Made by a program: the position numbers and the translations under genes. From Conchocele bisecta (Eukaryota; Mollusca; Bivalvia; Lucinida; Thyasiridae): a stretch of 64,000 nucleotides of DNA. Below the pieces are notes generated by a model. The model made no database searches. It had not been told where the DNA came from and was given only the letters and a program-made list of their open reading frames with translations. The stretch covers positions 81,913,488 through 81,977,487 of the forward strand of contig CM055271.1 of assembly GCA_029237695.1 (NCBI GenBank), in the 5' to 3' direction. Within the stretch, counting starts at the first letter, position 1. Each line of letters opens with the position of its first letter. This document shows positions 22,001 to 31,608 of this stretch, piece after piece.

Positions 22001-25000
22001 GTATACTTTGCAATGTTGGTGAAATCGGCTACTGGTATTAAACCGTTCTCATACTCAAAATCAGGAAGTTTGATTGGTCGACGCTGAGCGGTACTCACAC
22101 TTAGTCAATCAAATGGTCTACATATACCGATTTGTCAAGTAGTGGTTGACTTGTATTCAATACAATCAAGTGTGACTGGATAGGTGATGACACAGAGGTG
22201 GTACGGTGGAACGACCCTCTCTAAAACGGACACCAAGAAAACACCTGGTGCCCGTTCCACTAAACTTCGTACAAATAAAATGTTCGTAAGTGCAAATTTA
22301 GGATCGTCTGGAAATTTCAATTGATGGATTAACATTTATTGAACATAGGCTGCCTTAGATCCGATTGTATTTGTTATTGATTTTCATGTAGTTACCAGTA
22401 GTCACTTCATCTTGTCAAATTGTATCATAATGATATAAAGAGAAATATAATTGTAAATATTTGTGACTATGGCTGGAGAAATGGGGCATATTGGTTTTGC
22501 AGGCTGACCAGGATCAGGGGCCCGTTTCACTAAACTTTGTACGACTAAAATATTTGTAAGTGCAAATGTAGGATCGTCTGGAAATTTCAATTTATGGATT
22601 TATATTTATTGAGCATAGGCTGCTGCTCAATAAATGTGAATTCAATATGTGTTTACAAGTAAACATTGTTAATGTGAAATTTACAGACTATCATAATTTT
22701 GCATTTACGAACATTTTAGTCGTACAAAGTTCAGTACACTGTTCACAGCTCAATCATCATGCTTGTGTATAAGCAATATAGATAGTTAACTAGAAATGTG
22801 GCCTGTCGGCACACAAATGCCCCCGCTGGCAGCCAAAGAAAACGAGGCATATTTGATTATAAGCCATTTACCCGAGCGTTAAGGTTTCGAACGCACCAAG
22901 TCTGTGACCTTGACCCTGGGCTTAGCGGGGGCGGGACGAATGTGGATTCATCACAGGGCGGTAGAGGAGCATTGGAACAATGCGTGTGTGAAATGTGAAG
23001 CAGAACCGAGCAAGGAAACAGAAATTATAAGCCATTTACCGGAGCATTAAGGTTTCAAACGCACCAAGTCTGTGACCTTGACCCTGGGCTTAGCGGGGGC
23101 GGGACGAATGTGGATTTGTCACAGGGCGGTAGAGGACCATTGAAGCAATGTGTGTGTGAAATGTGAAGCAGATCCGAGAAAGGAAACAGAAATTATAAGC
23201 CATTTACCCGAGCATTAAGGTTTTGGGACGTTCGTACGGACGCCGGCAACACTATATGCCCCTCTCACCATTCGGTGGCGGGGGCATAAATATCAATCAG
23301 GCTACATGTGCTACAGGAGTGTGCTATTTGATCAGAAGCTACACTGGTTACAAATGCCATAAGCCCCATTTCTCCAGTGACAGAGCTCCAGATGAGGTGT
23401 GTATTGGCATATTTTACGTACTTATTTTAGCAGAATACAAATTGATTATCAAAAGTGAGAGTACAAAATACGCATTGATTTTCAAATTGAGTAGTGAAAA
23501 TACTGTAATAAAGTTGAACATTTACTTTAATAGTTGAGCTGCAAAAAGCAAAATGTAGCCCAAATAAGTGAATTTTTATTTTTTTTTATCATTTGTACCC
23601 TATTTAATATTTTTAGGCAGAAAATCAATAATATGCATTGAATTTGAAATATGGGGGTTTAATACTCTTTAGATATAAAACTTATCTGGAGCTCTCCAGT
23701 CACATTTAACTCTTAGAATGTGGAACCGAAAATAGTGGTCTGCAGATAATTCATATTTTGTCTGTTCTCGCAGTAAAAACATGGTTTGGCAGCATTTTAT
23801 TTTTGTATTAAATTGGAAATGATTCTAAAGTGCTGCCAAACCAAGTTTTTCATGAGAAAAATGGAAAAAAAAAAAAAAGTATTCAGCAGACGACACAGCA
23901 TTGTAAGGGTTAAGGAAGTTACCCTGGAACGAGATAGGTGTCCACAGCTTTGCGGGCAATATGGGTGGCGGCTTTCTGTACCTTAGGTGGTAGTACAAGG
24001 TTCGAACAAAACCGTGACTGAAAATTCAAAGAAAGGAAATGTTTTAGTATTATACACATGTTTGTCATGCAGATGATGAATATAACAAGGGCATCATTAT
24101 CACTCAGCTAAATATAACAAGGGCATCATTATCACTCAGCTAAATATAACAAGGCATCATTATCACTCAGCTAAATATAACAAGGGCATCATTATCACTC
24201 AGCTAATCCCCTTGCTGGAAGCCTTGATAATAATAATAATAATAAAAAAAACAACATTTTTGCCTTACAAAAACCAAGGTGAACGTAAGTCCTGAGTGAC
24301 CTCGACCGTGGGTGGTCAGACGTGGGTCGTATGCAAAACATACAATACATATACAAAGCACCATCTCTAGACATACATTGTGACCAAATAATATCAAAAT
24401 CGGTGAAGCGGTTCATACGTCATTGAAAAATGAAAGGTACGTACGTATGTATAGATTAATGCTACATCTCCTCTTGTGTATCGGTGAGGGGATAATAACA
24501 GGGCCACGTTAAGAATAATTGACTGAATCGGTGAATACGTCATTGAAAAATGAAAGGTGTAACTAACGTACGTACGTATGTACATAGACTAATGTCACAT
24601 CTCCTTTTACCTATCGGCGAGGGGATAATAACAGGGCCACGTTAATATAGGGTTAACTGTATTGTAATATAGGGTTAACTGTATTGTAATTTTGAAATTT
24701 GCTGCCTATTTCTGAAAATGATAGGTCTGAAAATCTGTTTAATGGCGACGCACTAGCGGAGCCATTAAACATGTTTTCCGACCTATCATTTTCTGATATA
24801 CGCCGCAAATTTCAAAATTACAATACGGTTAACCTATTTCTAATGCACTCCTTTACTACTGGCGTAGTAATACATATTGAAATAATTTGCGATCGTTCAT
24901 CAACAATGATATACCTGTAATGTATGGCCATCAGTCAATCAGATTGCGTGATATTTATAGAGTGCATTAGAAGAATAAATGACTGAATGGTGTTTACATC

Positions 25001-28000
25001 ACTTCAACAATCACAGGTTGAAGTAACGAACCAACTGTTCTATACATATATTAAATATACCTAAAAGCATCAATAAGCGAGAGAAAACAAAGCTAAGTCT
25101 GTTTAGTCCATCTTCTAACACATTACCAGGGTCCCTGTTTTAATATGCCGTACACGGACAGCCTCGAGACAACGGACTCTCACGAAACAGTCAACCGATT
25201 TATAGCATTGTCGACATTGCAGAAGTTAGGCAAATGTTAGCCCACCGCAATGATTTTGTCACAGGTTTGGGTAGCGTGGGCCACGACTGATTTAAGGGGC
25301 CTAATAAGATGGGAACAACAATTCGGTGTATAACTACATGTACCGGTATATTTTATTTACATACAATTCATAATGGTTACAATTGCAAGTCAATAATAAT
25401 CGAGGTCGTGTGGACCTATCCCTCTCTGTATGATGGTATGATTCTGGGCTGAGGGGGTCTTTGATGGAACTTGGATTATTTACCGACAGGCAGAGACAAC
25501 AAGAGACGATGGTTCTCTAACTGTGTAACCAAGGTTGCAAGAAGGGTCTATAGACACTCCATCGCTGATCAGGATCTAAGGGAAATATCTCCCTACATCA
25601 GACAGCTTTCCAGACTTAGATGTGGGAGCTATGATAAATAGGGGAACTCACTCCTCCTATCTTAATATTGTCACAACAAGGAAGGTAACCTTCACCTGTC
25701 TAATATATACCTGTTGAGCTAGTAGCTAAATAACTTGCCGGCATAGGATAGGGGTAATCACGGTAGTTGGAATAACAAGGGGGAGGGTTATTAATAAAAA
25801 TTCAATCTTTCCCAAAAAAACCACAAGGACTGACTATGTGCAAATTACACTCATCCTAACAATACCCACATATATAAGTTAAGGCTAGATGTGACTTAAT
25901 GTAAGTGGGAGCGCAGTGGGCTGGTGGTTAGAGCGTCAGACTGCTGATCTAAAGGTCGTGGGTTCGAGCCTCACCGGAGGCGCTGCGTTGTGTCCTTGAG
26001 CAAGACACTTTATCCACACTGCTCCAGTTCACCCAGCTGTAAATGGGTACCGATAATTCGTAGTTGCTCTGTAAATACGAATTACCGGCTTCTCTCAAAA
26101 AAATCTCTACCTCCGTTCTTTCTCCCATTCTTAGGAGACGGCATGCAAGGTCCTCGAGCCAGTGCCGCCGTTAAACATAAGCAAAAAAAACAAAAAAACT
26201 TAATGTAAGTCAGATAATATAATTAAGTAGATTTAAGTAGATTTAGAACAATAAACTTCTTTGTGCATAAATATGTAAAGTGAAAGAATATCCTCTGAAT
26301 ATAACTCCTCTGCTCTGCCGGTGCCCAGAATAATCTCATTTGAATATGCGCGGGTATTTATACCCTTAGGGTTGACACTAGCAATAATGAAATCAACCTG
26401 GGATTCCGCTGGCGATCGCCACTTTCGCAATTGGCGATAAAAGATTACAATTTTTTCGAAAATTGTAATTTTTTATCGCCAATTGTTTATTTTTTTTGAA
26501 GTGGCGATTTTTTTATTTTCCCCAGCGGAATCCCTGATCAACCTTAAGCACCCATAGCAACAATGGGATTCTGCCAGTTTCTCCGGATACAGTGGGAAAT
26601 AAGTTCCCTCAAGTTCATTATTTTCAATGAAAGTTGTTTTATAAACAACACAACTACGACTAATAGTCATCTTTGAACGTAATTGCCATATCGGCATCGC
26701 TCACAATACGCTAAATTTTAATTTAATGGGGTTTATTTTGGGTGGACTGAGAAGTGATGGTTGCGCCGTGTCAGAAACGCTGACCTACTGAACTTTGACA
26801 TATGACGTATTTTCCGGAAGTGACCTAGCGCATGCGCAATGGTCTCTAGCGGTTAGGGATATCCTCAGAAAACACGCTGAAATTCCATAATTAAATCAAA
26901 ATTTAAGTCACTTTCCTGTATTGACACGCTATGCGAATCAAGCACAAAGTTTACATGTAAACTACTTATTATAACTGGACCGGATTAGCGATCGCTACTA
27001 TGTAATATTATCCAACAGACCTACTTATATATCATTGATGTTTACAATCGAGATTTACCGAACTTCGGCGAACCCAATAGTCGGATGCCATTGTGATCAC
27101 TGTATAGCAGGCCGGTAAAATATATTCCCTGATGCGCTAAGTATGGATATGGATTATTTTGTTCAACACATTTCTGCATTTTAATCTCGTCATAAGACTT
27201 CGGGCACATTTATTTCCATGGCTTTCCGGATGACGCGTCAGCTGGTACCGTTAAATAGCTTCGCTCACAATATAAGCAGGTGTCCGGTTGGTAACCAGTC
27301 AATGTAACAGGACGCCTACGCGTGAACATCAGCCAAACATAAGCTTAGCGATGACATCATCGGTAAAACCCATCAAGATTAGACTTCACGAGGCTTCACG
27401 AGAAATTATAGAATCGTGCGATTCAATTGTCTGTCGTGACACATTGGACGGGGTATAAATGTAGGTTTGATCAAAGGTTCGCTTGGAAACAATGTTTTTC
27501 GATGCAAAATGCCGGGACGACGTAAAAGTGTAGTTTGAAGCTGATGTTTGCGGTCATATAGCTGTATTGGCTCTGCAAATGTGCCCAATTTCTTCCGACT
27601 AATTGTAAATGCTCAATTGTGTTGAACAAAATAATCGAGAGGTCGAAAATGCATTGACATAGCGCATTGGGGAATATATCGTTGCAGAGGGCTAAAATTT
27701 TCCTAACTTCTGCAATAGGCGACAATGATATAAATCGGTTGACTGTTTCGCGAGAGTCCATTGTCTCGAGGCCATCCGAGTACGGCCTATGAAAAACATA
27801 GCAACCTCGGTTAATGTGTCTAGGAGGGAGTATATTTTTAACTTATTTTTTCCCCCACTTATTGATGCTGTTTTGTATATTTAATGTATTTATAGACCAT
27901 GGTCCGTCACTGCCACCTGTGTTCAACCACAGGTGATTGAAGTCCCCTCTCCACATTCAGAGCCCCCGCCCCCTACCTATACTATTATAAATTTAGTCCA

Positions 28001-31000
28001 TATACGTAGTATAGTCGGACCAGATCGATTTATCTAAGGGGGTATGTGGGTGGGGAGTTAAATATAGGAATGAATGGCCTTTTTGTGAAATTTATCGGGG
28101 TATAAACTTGGAAAAGTCGCGGGAATGGAATACTGGACGAAGGCCTTCGTCCAGTATTCCCGCGGATATAATTTGATATAAATTTGGAAAAGCCGAGGAC
28201 TTTTCCAAATTTATATCCCCGATAAATTCCACAAAAAGGCCATTCATTCCTCATAATTCCAGCATTTGAAATAAATTCATCAAGAAAATGTGTTTATTTT
28301 GATAGACGGCAGCCATTTGTTTACATTGACAGCACTGACAGCGCACCTGTAGAAAGTAGTTGCGTGGCAGTTTTACTGGGATATAAATTTTGGACAGAGA
28401 CAAATATTAGGGAATTGTGTAAGTATTTTTGAGCTGGAATTATTCACCTGTGGTTCAACAAGAGGGTCACATGTGGCTGTGCTTTATAAATTGGTTCTGT
28501 GGTGTAGACTTGATTGAATAGAATGTTTTTTCACCGGCCCCTTCCCCAACACTAGGGCCGTTTTTTCTTCCCAATCTGTGAATCAATTCCCAATTGAAAA
28601 TTAAAAAAAAATCAGGTATCAACAGTTACCAACATTTTCTTTGTTATTTGCTTTATTTCTAAATTAAAGTACATGTTGTTACCACTCATTTGAACCTTCT
28701 TGTCGAGACGGTTCAATTGAGTGGTAACAACATATACATTTGACAAGAAATAATAACAAGAGGGCCATGATGGCCCTAATTCGCTCACCTGACTCCATGA
28801 ACACCAGAGGAGAATGTGACCTTGAGTTCATATGTTTTAAAAAAATTGTGCTATTTTTAGATGGCGGTCATCTTGGATTAAGCGATGACTCATTTTACCA
28901 AATCTGAAAATGCTTCACCCAAGGATCATAACTTACTATGAAGTTTGGCCAGCATCGGCCATGTGGTTCCGGAGAAAAAGACGTTCAAAATCTCGAATAA
29001 ATGGAAGTTTTGGAGGCCATCATGGATGACATAATCATCCGATTCCAACAAATATTGCACCAGAGCAATCGCCTCATCGATACCTTCAATTTGATATATG
29101 ACACGACCATATTTGGACAAAAATAAAATTTTACCCCGGGGTGACCATTTTAACACCTTTAAAAGAGCATTGTACATCGATCATTCCTACCAAGTTTCGT
29201 CGAAATCCGGCTGGCGGTTCATGAGAAGAAGATTTTTTAAGAATTTGGGCTATTTTTAGACGGTGGCCATCTTGGATTAGCGACGACCTCCGTTTTAACA
29301 AATCTGAAAAGGCTTCACCCATGGACCATAACTGTGAAGTTTGGCCACCATGGGCCAAGCGGTTCGTGCGAAGAAGAATTTTTAAATCTTTAATAAAAGA
29401 ATGACCTTTTGACCTTTCAGCGGCCATCTTGGATGACATGACCATCTAATTTCGACAAAAAATGCACCAGAGCGATGGCCTCTTTGATACTTTCGATTTG
29501 ATATAGACATGACCATATTCGGTCAAAAATAAAATTTGACCCCACGGGCCACACCCATTTTTGACCCCGGGGTCACCATTTTAACAACTTTGAAAGAGCA
29601 TTGTACATCGATCATTCCTACCAAGTTTCGTTGAAATCCGGCAAGCGGTTCATGAGAAGAAGAGGAGGCCATCTTGGATGACATAACCATCCGATTTTAA
29701 CAAAAAATGCACCAGAGTGATCGCCTCATTGATACCTTCGATTTGATATGACATGACCATATTCGGTAAAAAATAAAATTTGACCCCACGGGCCACACCC
29801 ATTTTTGACCCCGGGGTCACCATTTTAACAACTTTGAAAGAGCATTGTACATCGATCATTTCTACCAAGTTTCGTTGAAATCCGGCAAGCGGTTCATGAG
29901 AAGAAGAGGAGGCCATCTTGGATGACATAACCATCTGATTTTAACAAAAAATGCACCAGAGTGATCGCCTCATTGATACCTTCGATTTGATATGACATGA
30001 CCATATTCGGTAAAAAATAAAATTTGACCCCACGGGCCATGCCCATTTTTGACCCTGGGGTCACCATTTTAACCACTTTGAAAGAGCATTGTACATAGAT
30101 CGTTCCTACAAAGTTTTGTCGAAATCCGGTTGGCGGTTCTTGAGAAGAAGATTTTTGAAGAATTTGTGCTATTTTTAGACGGCGGCCATCTTGGATTATG
30201 TGATGACGTCATTTTAACAATTTTGTAATCCCCCTACCAAAGGACCATGACCATGAAGTTTGGTGACTATAGGCCCAATGGTTACCGAGGAGAAGACGTT
30301 TGAAAATGTTCACGGACGACGGACGACGACCGACACATTGAGGTAACAATAGCTCACATGAGCTTCGCTCAAGTGAGCTAAAAATACATGTAATAAGTTT
30401 GTTTATACTTGGATGCTAGTTTATCCTGGACATGAAATCGCTTTAACAGAAGAATTTGAGATAGAAAATTTAGTGTGATTTTGCCCCTAATGGTTGGCTT
30501 AAACCCCGAGATGGTAACTTGTGTAATCTAGTCAGGCACCACCCGTCTGCATCTGGGGGCCGTTTCACTAAACTTTGTACGACTAAAATGTGCGTAAGTG
30601 CAAATTTAGGATCATCTGGAAATTTCACATTAACAATGTTTTCATGAAAACAATTATTGGATTTATTTATTGAGAGCAGCCTATGCTCAATAAATGTAAA
30701 TCCATCAATTGAGATTTCCAGACGATCCTAAATTTGCACTTACGAAAATTTTAGTTATACGAAGTTTAGTGAAATGGGCCCCTGATGACTCATGCAGTCT
30801 CCGCGGAACTTGTCGGACCGACGGATATTTTCGGTCTGGTAAAAAAATTCAAGTTTACCAGACTGAATGTCCTGTAAAAACCTTAACGCAAGTGCCAGAC
30901 ACACATACATTTTAGACACAAAGCGTTTCTGGAGCTTATCTGTTACTCACCATGAAATCACCCGTTGTGATCAGTTCCACATTTGTCTCAAGAGTTTTAA

Positions 31001-31060
31001 GGATGAGCTTGAACACTCGACCAATCTCTTTCTTGGATATTTTTGACACAGCACAGATCT
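18892..31060 (-). CDS. GTF2B: Transcription initiation factor IIB (TFIIB), 3' four exons (left-arm copy)
   Basis: TFIIB bridges TBP-promoter DNA and RNA polymerase II during initiation. Four exons on the minus strand join in phase: 30951-31060, 23923-24017, 21312-21388 and 18892-19025. They encode about 137 residues, the second cyclin fold and C-terminus of a protein near 316 residues long. Recognisable blocks: [83 protein letters not shown] and [12 protein letters not shown]. The zinc ribbon, B-finger and first cyclin repeat are missing; they would lie in or beyond the N gap, which starts 24 bp upstream of the first visible exon. This copy carries Y where the right arm has the D expected in DLVPG. 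AATAAA follows the stop by about 20 bases. Confidence 0.95.
19055..19275. mobile_element. MITE-F palindrome in the last GTF2B intron
   Basis: Long inverted repeat: GCCATGGGATATTGCACCTT at one end and its diverged inverse at the other, with a second internal stem ACAAAATTGTCAGAGTAC. It ends about 30 bp from the last-exon acceptor. Mirrored at 41106-41312. Confidence 0.75.
19389..19544. mobile_element. hAT-like MITE-H, short
   Basis: Ends CAGAGCTCCAGATAAG and CTTATCTGGAGCGCTG; ATGATC appears on both flanks. Mirrored at 40833-40988. Confidence 0.7.
19690..19990 (+). mobile_element. SINE-2 copy, rearranged
   Basis: Contains two copies of the GGGTTCATCCTTACC-like head segment (near 19762 and 19818) and the CAGTTGAATCTGGT block. 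Its tail continues after the MITE-B, at about 20235-20420 (GATAGGCCGTTAAACACC). Confidence 0.6.
19995..20233. mobile_element. MITE-B inserted in SINE-2
   Basis: Full MITE-B interrupting a SINE-2 copy between the GGACCTGGCACCAGGT and GGTTTAAATAC blocks. Mirrored at 40157-40388, so both insertions predate the arm split. Confidence 0.8.
20430..20633. mobile_element. pogo/Tigger-like MITE
   Basis: Inverted ends GTGAAACCTCTCTAAACCG and CGGTTTAGAGAGGTTCCAC, similar to pogo/Tigger ends as I recall them. Mirrored at 39756-39955. Confidence 0.65.
20637..21309. mobile_element. MITE-G split by a TTAA MITE
   Basis: MITE-G halves at 20637-20758 and 21256-21309 flank the MITE-E. The outer end (CTTATTACGGT) touches the donor of GTF2B exon 21312-21388. 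Confidence 0.65.
20763..21251. mobile_element. MITE-E (TTAA-flanked)
   Basis: Ends AGGTACACACCC... and ...GGGCATGCACCT, flanked by TTAA at 20759-20762 and 21252-21255. TTAA targets are used by piggyBac and Kolobok elements; which superfamily applies is not decided. Mirrored at 39145-39633. Confidence 0.8.
21312..21388 (-). CDS. GTF2B: GTF2B exon [18 protein letters not shown] (left)
   Basis: 77 bp, acceptor TATTTCAG|GCGAAG and donor AAAAAG|GTAACC. Joins in phase with both neighbours and matches a highly conserved helix of the second cyclin fold. Confidence 0.95.
21693..22032. mobile_element. MITE-A copy with rearranged centre
   Basis: Both ends intact; the central palindrome carries an extra partial copy (two TAATAAATTCA blocks). 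Mirrored at 38375-38702. Confidence 0.88.
22252..22353. mobile_element. MITE-B half copy
   Basis: One end and the TTTATTGAACATAGGCTGC centre only. Mirrored at 38047-38160. Confidence 0.75.
22517..22740. mobile_element. MITE-B copy
   Basis: Full stem with GAGCATAGGCTGC/GCTCAATAAATG centre. Mirrored at 37690-37898. Confidence 0.85.
22789..23295. mobile_element. CvA/pearl-like element, two core repeats
   Basis: Starts AACTAGAAATGTGGCCTGTC and ends CGGTGGCGGGGGCATAAA. Core units with GAGCGTTAAGGTTTCGAACG begin near 22868 and 23040, then a partial at 23206. The right arm copy (37306-37640) has a single unit. Confidence 0.7.
23392..23695. mobile_element. hAT-like MITE-H
   Basis: AGAGCTCCAGATGAG... 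to ...CTTATCTGGAGCTCT, flanked by CCAGTGAC and CCAGTCAC (7 of 8). The mirror copy has the perfect 8-bp duplication. Confidence 0.8.
23770..23865. repeat. Hairpin beside GTF2B exon 23923-24017
   Basis: Stem AAAACATGGTTTGGCAGCA and its inverse CTGCCAAACCAAGTTTTT; about 60 bp from the exon donor. Mirrored at 36735-36840; a cousin is at 45730-45810. Confidence 0.75.
23923..24017 (-). CDS. GTF2B: GTF2B exon SRFCSNL...DTYLVPG (left)
   Basis: 95 bp, acceptor AATTTTCAG|TCACGG and donor TTCCAGG|GTAACT. Encodes [20 protein letters not shown]. This copy has TAT (Y) where the right arm has GAT (D) in DLVPG. Confidence 0.93.
24079..24205 (-). repeat. Four tandem copies of a 32-bp element end
   Basis: Units start at 24079, 24111, 24143 and 24174 (32, 32, 31 and 32 bp): AATATAACAAGGGCATCATT plus ATCACTCAGCTA. 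The right arm has one copy (36504-36535). The unit is the end of the repeat that continues to about 24660. Confidence 0.9.
24206..24660 (-). mobile_element. Helentron-like repeat D
   Basis: Body of the family ending (reverse strand) GTGATAATGATGCCCTTG. Contains GACGTGGGTCGTATGCAAAA, two GTCATTGAAAAATGAAAGGT blocks and two GGGGATAATAACAGGGCCAC blocks. Mirrored at 36060-36503. Fragments also at 3420-3610 and 59158-59350. Confidence 0.55.
24668..24836. mobile_element. MITE-J, 170-bp palindrome
   Basis: Stem from GGTTAACTGTATTGTAATTT through GAAAATGATAGGTC to apex GACGCACTAGCGGAG and back. The first 20 or so bases are duplicated just upstream. Mirrored at about 35876-36050. Confidence 0.8.
25020..25860. 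other. GTF2B intron, no gene recognised
   Basis: Includes a block (25020-25260) with the phrase GAAACAGTCAACCGATTTAT that recurs inverted at 27640-27930. The rest (25280-25860) is unique-looking and mirrored in the right arm at about 34840-35420. Confidence 0.5.
25907..26197 (+). mobile_element. SINE-1, tRNA-derived with conserved domain and 13-bp target duplication
   Basis: Flanked by perfect ACTTAATGTAAGT repeats (25894-25906 and 26198-26210). The tRNA-like head has anticodon-loop-like CTGCTGA and a box B GGTTCGAGCC. The body holds TTGAGCAAGACACTTTATCC and CAGCTGTAAATGGGTACC, which I recall as part of a domain shared by many metazoan SINEs. A-rich tail. The same insertion is at 34519-34805, so it predates the arm split. 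Confidence 0.9.
26400..26536. mobile_element. hAT-like miniature element with perfect 8-bp duplication
   Basis: GGGATTCCGC... to ...GCGGAATCCCTG with ATCAACCT on both sides (26392-26399 and 26537-26544). The centre is a hairpin GGCGATAAAAGATTACAATT with apex TTTTTTCGAAAA. It cuts the candidate exon at 26545-26697. Confidence 0.88.
26545..26697 (-). CDS. Candidate first exon of an unknown protein (left)
   Basis: ATG at 26695-26697 opens a frame beginning [16 protein letters not shown] and including [17 protein letters not shown]; it runs to the hAT insertion at 26544. The DNA of this stretch matches the right arm copy (34024-34176), and a promoter-like motif cluster lies about 110-130 bp upstream. 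I recognise no family. No clear splice donor is seen, and past the insertion the reading frames of the two arms differ, so this may be a fragment. It could also be non-coding conserved sequence. Confidence 0.3.
26803..26837 (-). promoter_or_regulatory. CRE/ETS/NRF-1-like promoter cluster (left)
   Basis: TGACGTA (26803-26809), CCGGAAGTGA (26814-26823) and the palindrome GCGCATGCGC (26828-26837, NRF-1 consensus-like) lie within 35 bp. This resembles animal housekeeping promoters and lies upstream of the candidate exon 26545-26697. Repeated in the right arm at 33883-33917. Confidence 0.5.
26987..28701. other. Left-arm-only block, 1.7 kb, no gene recognised
   Basis: The right arm lacks this block and joins across it, with one breakpoint at the apex of the hairpin 28676-28735. 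Inside: an inverted diverged copy of 25020-25260 (at 27640-27930), a MITE-C (28060-28255), and otherwise unique-looking DNA. An open minus-strand frame at 27471-27761 has no recognised family. Confidence 0.75.
28060..28255. mobile_element. MITE-C copy with a second inner stem
   Basis: GAATGAATGGCC... palindrome with an extra GATATAAATTTGGAAAAGCC segment near the apex. Only in the left arm. Confidence 0.8.
28676..28735. repeat. GTTGTTACCACTC hairpin (complete)
   Basis: Stem GTTGTTACCACTCATTTGAA / TTCAATTGAGTGGTAACAAC with the half apex GTCGAGAC intact. The right arm keeps only one half (33698-33730). Confidence 0.85.
28757..30379 (-). mobile_element. Helentron-like element (long copy)
   Basis: Reverse orientation: ends CAAGAGGGCCATGATGGCCC here and AGCTCACTTGAGCGAAGCTC at 30379 (reverse strand). 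Flanked by T residues on the element's strand. Contains repeated AAGATGGCC and GTGACCCCGGGGTCA motifs. Same site as 32292-33675 in the right arm. Confidence 0.65.
29641..30128. repeat. 244-bp tandem duplication inside the Helentron-like element
   Basis: GCAAGCGGTTCATGAGAAGA starts at 29641 and again at 29885. The right arm has a single unit. Confidence 0.9.
30555..30785. mobile_element. MITE-B copy
   Basis: GGGGCCGTTTCACTAAAC... to ...AGTGAAATGGGCCCC. Mirrored at 31886-32117. Confidence 0.85.
30951..31060 (-). CDS. GTF2B: GTF2B exon [20 protein letters not shown] (left)
   Basis: 110 bp, acceptor AATATTTCAG|AGATCTG and donor TTCATG|GTGAGT. Identical in both arms. Only 24 bp of its upstream intron is present before the gap. 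Confidence 0.95.
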
Positions 31061-31084
31061 CTGAAATATTCAGAAATAGATATA

Positions 31085-31584
31085 NNNNNNNNNNNNNNNN
31101 NNNNNNNNNNNNNNNNNNNNNNNNNNNNNNNNNNNNNNNNNNNNNNNNNNNNNNNNNNNNNNNNNNNNNNNNNNNNNNNNNNNNNNNNNNNNNNNNNNNN
31201 NNNNNNNNNNNNNNNNNNNNNNNNNNNNNNNNNNNNNNNNNNNNNNNNNNNNNNNNNNNNNNNNNNNNNNNNNNNNNNNNNNNNNNNNNNNNNNNNNNNN
31301 NNNNNNNNNNNNNNNNNNNNNNNNNNNNNNNNNNNNNNNNNNNNNNNNNNNNNNNNNNNNNNNNNNNNNNNNNNNNNNNNNNNNNNNNNNNNNNNNNNNN
31401 NNNNNNNNNNNNNNNNNNNNNNNNNNNNNNNNNNNNNNNNNNNNNNNNNNNNNNNNNNNNNNNNNNNNNNNNNNNNNNNNNNNNNNNNNNNNNNNNNNNN
31501 NNNNNNNNNNNNNNNNNNNNNNNNNNNNNNNNNNNNNNNNNNNNNNNNNNNNNNNNNNNNNNNNNNNNNNNNNNNNNNNNNNNN
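31085..31584. other. Assembly gap of exactly 500 N
   Basis: Placeholder-length gap. Flanks are AGATATA on the left and TATATCT on the right, exact mirror images, so two sequence ends stopped at the same base. Confidence 0.99.
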
Positions 31585-31608
31585 TATATCTATTTCTGAA
31601 TATTTCAG

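Larger units (their letters stand above)
1784..31084 (+). repeat. Left arm of a giant inverted repeat
   Basis: Reverse complement of the right arm (31585-61880). Paired features near the gap sum to 62669 (for example 30951 with 31718); the sum drifts outwards because of indels. The arm holds FMO (plus strand) and GTF2B (minus strand), convergent, with about 10.5 kb between their 3' ends. The outer boundary lies inside the terminal inverted repeat of a MITE. Exonic divergence between arms is 0-3%. Confidence 0.95.

Noticed and set aside
24079..24205. CRISPR-like array
   Set aside because: Repeats are directly adjacent with no spacers and the genome is animal; they are tandem copies of an element end.
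27406..27761. Open minus-strand frames in the left-only block
   Set aside because: No recognised domain, no mirror copy, and the related block at 25140-25260 is broken by stops; kept only as an unexplained repeat.
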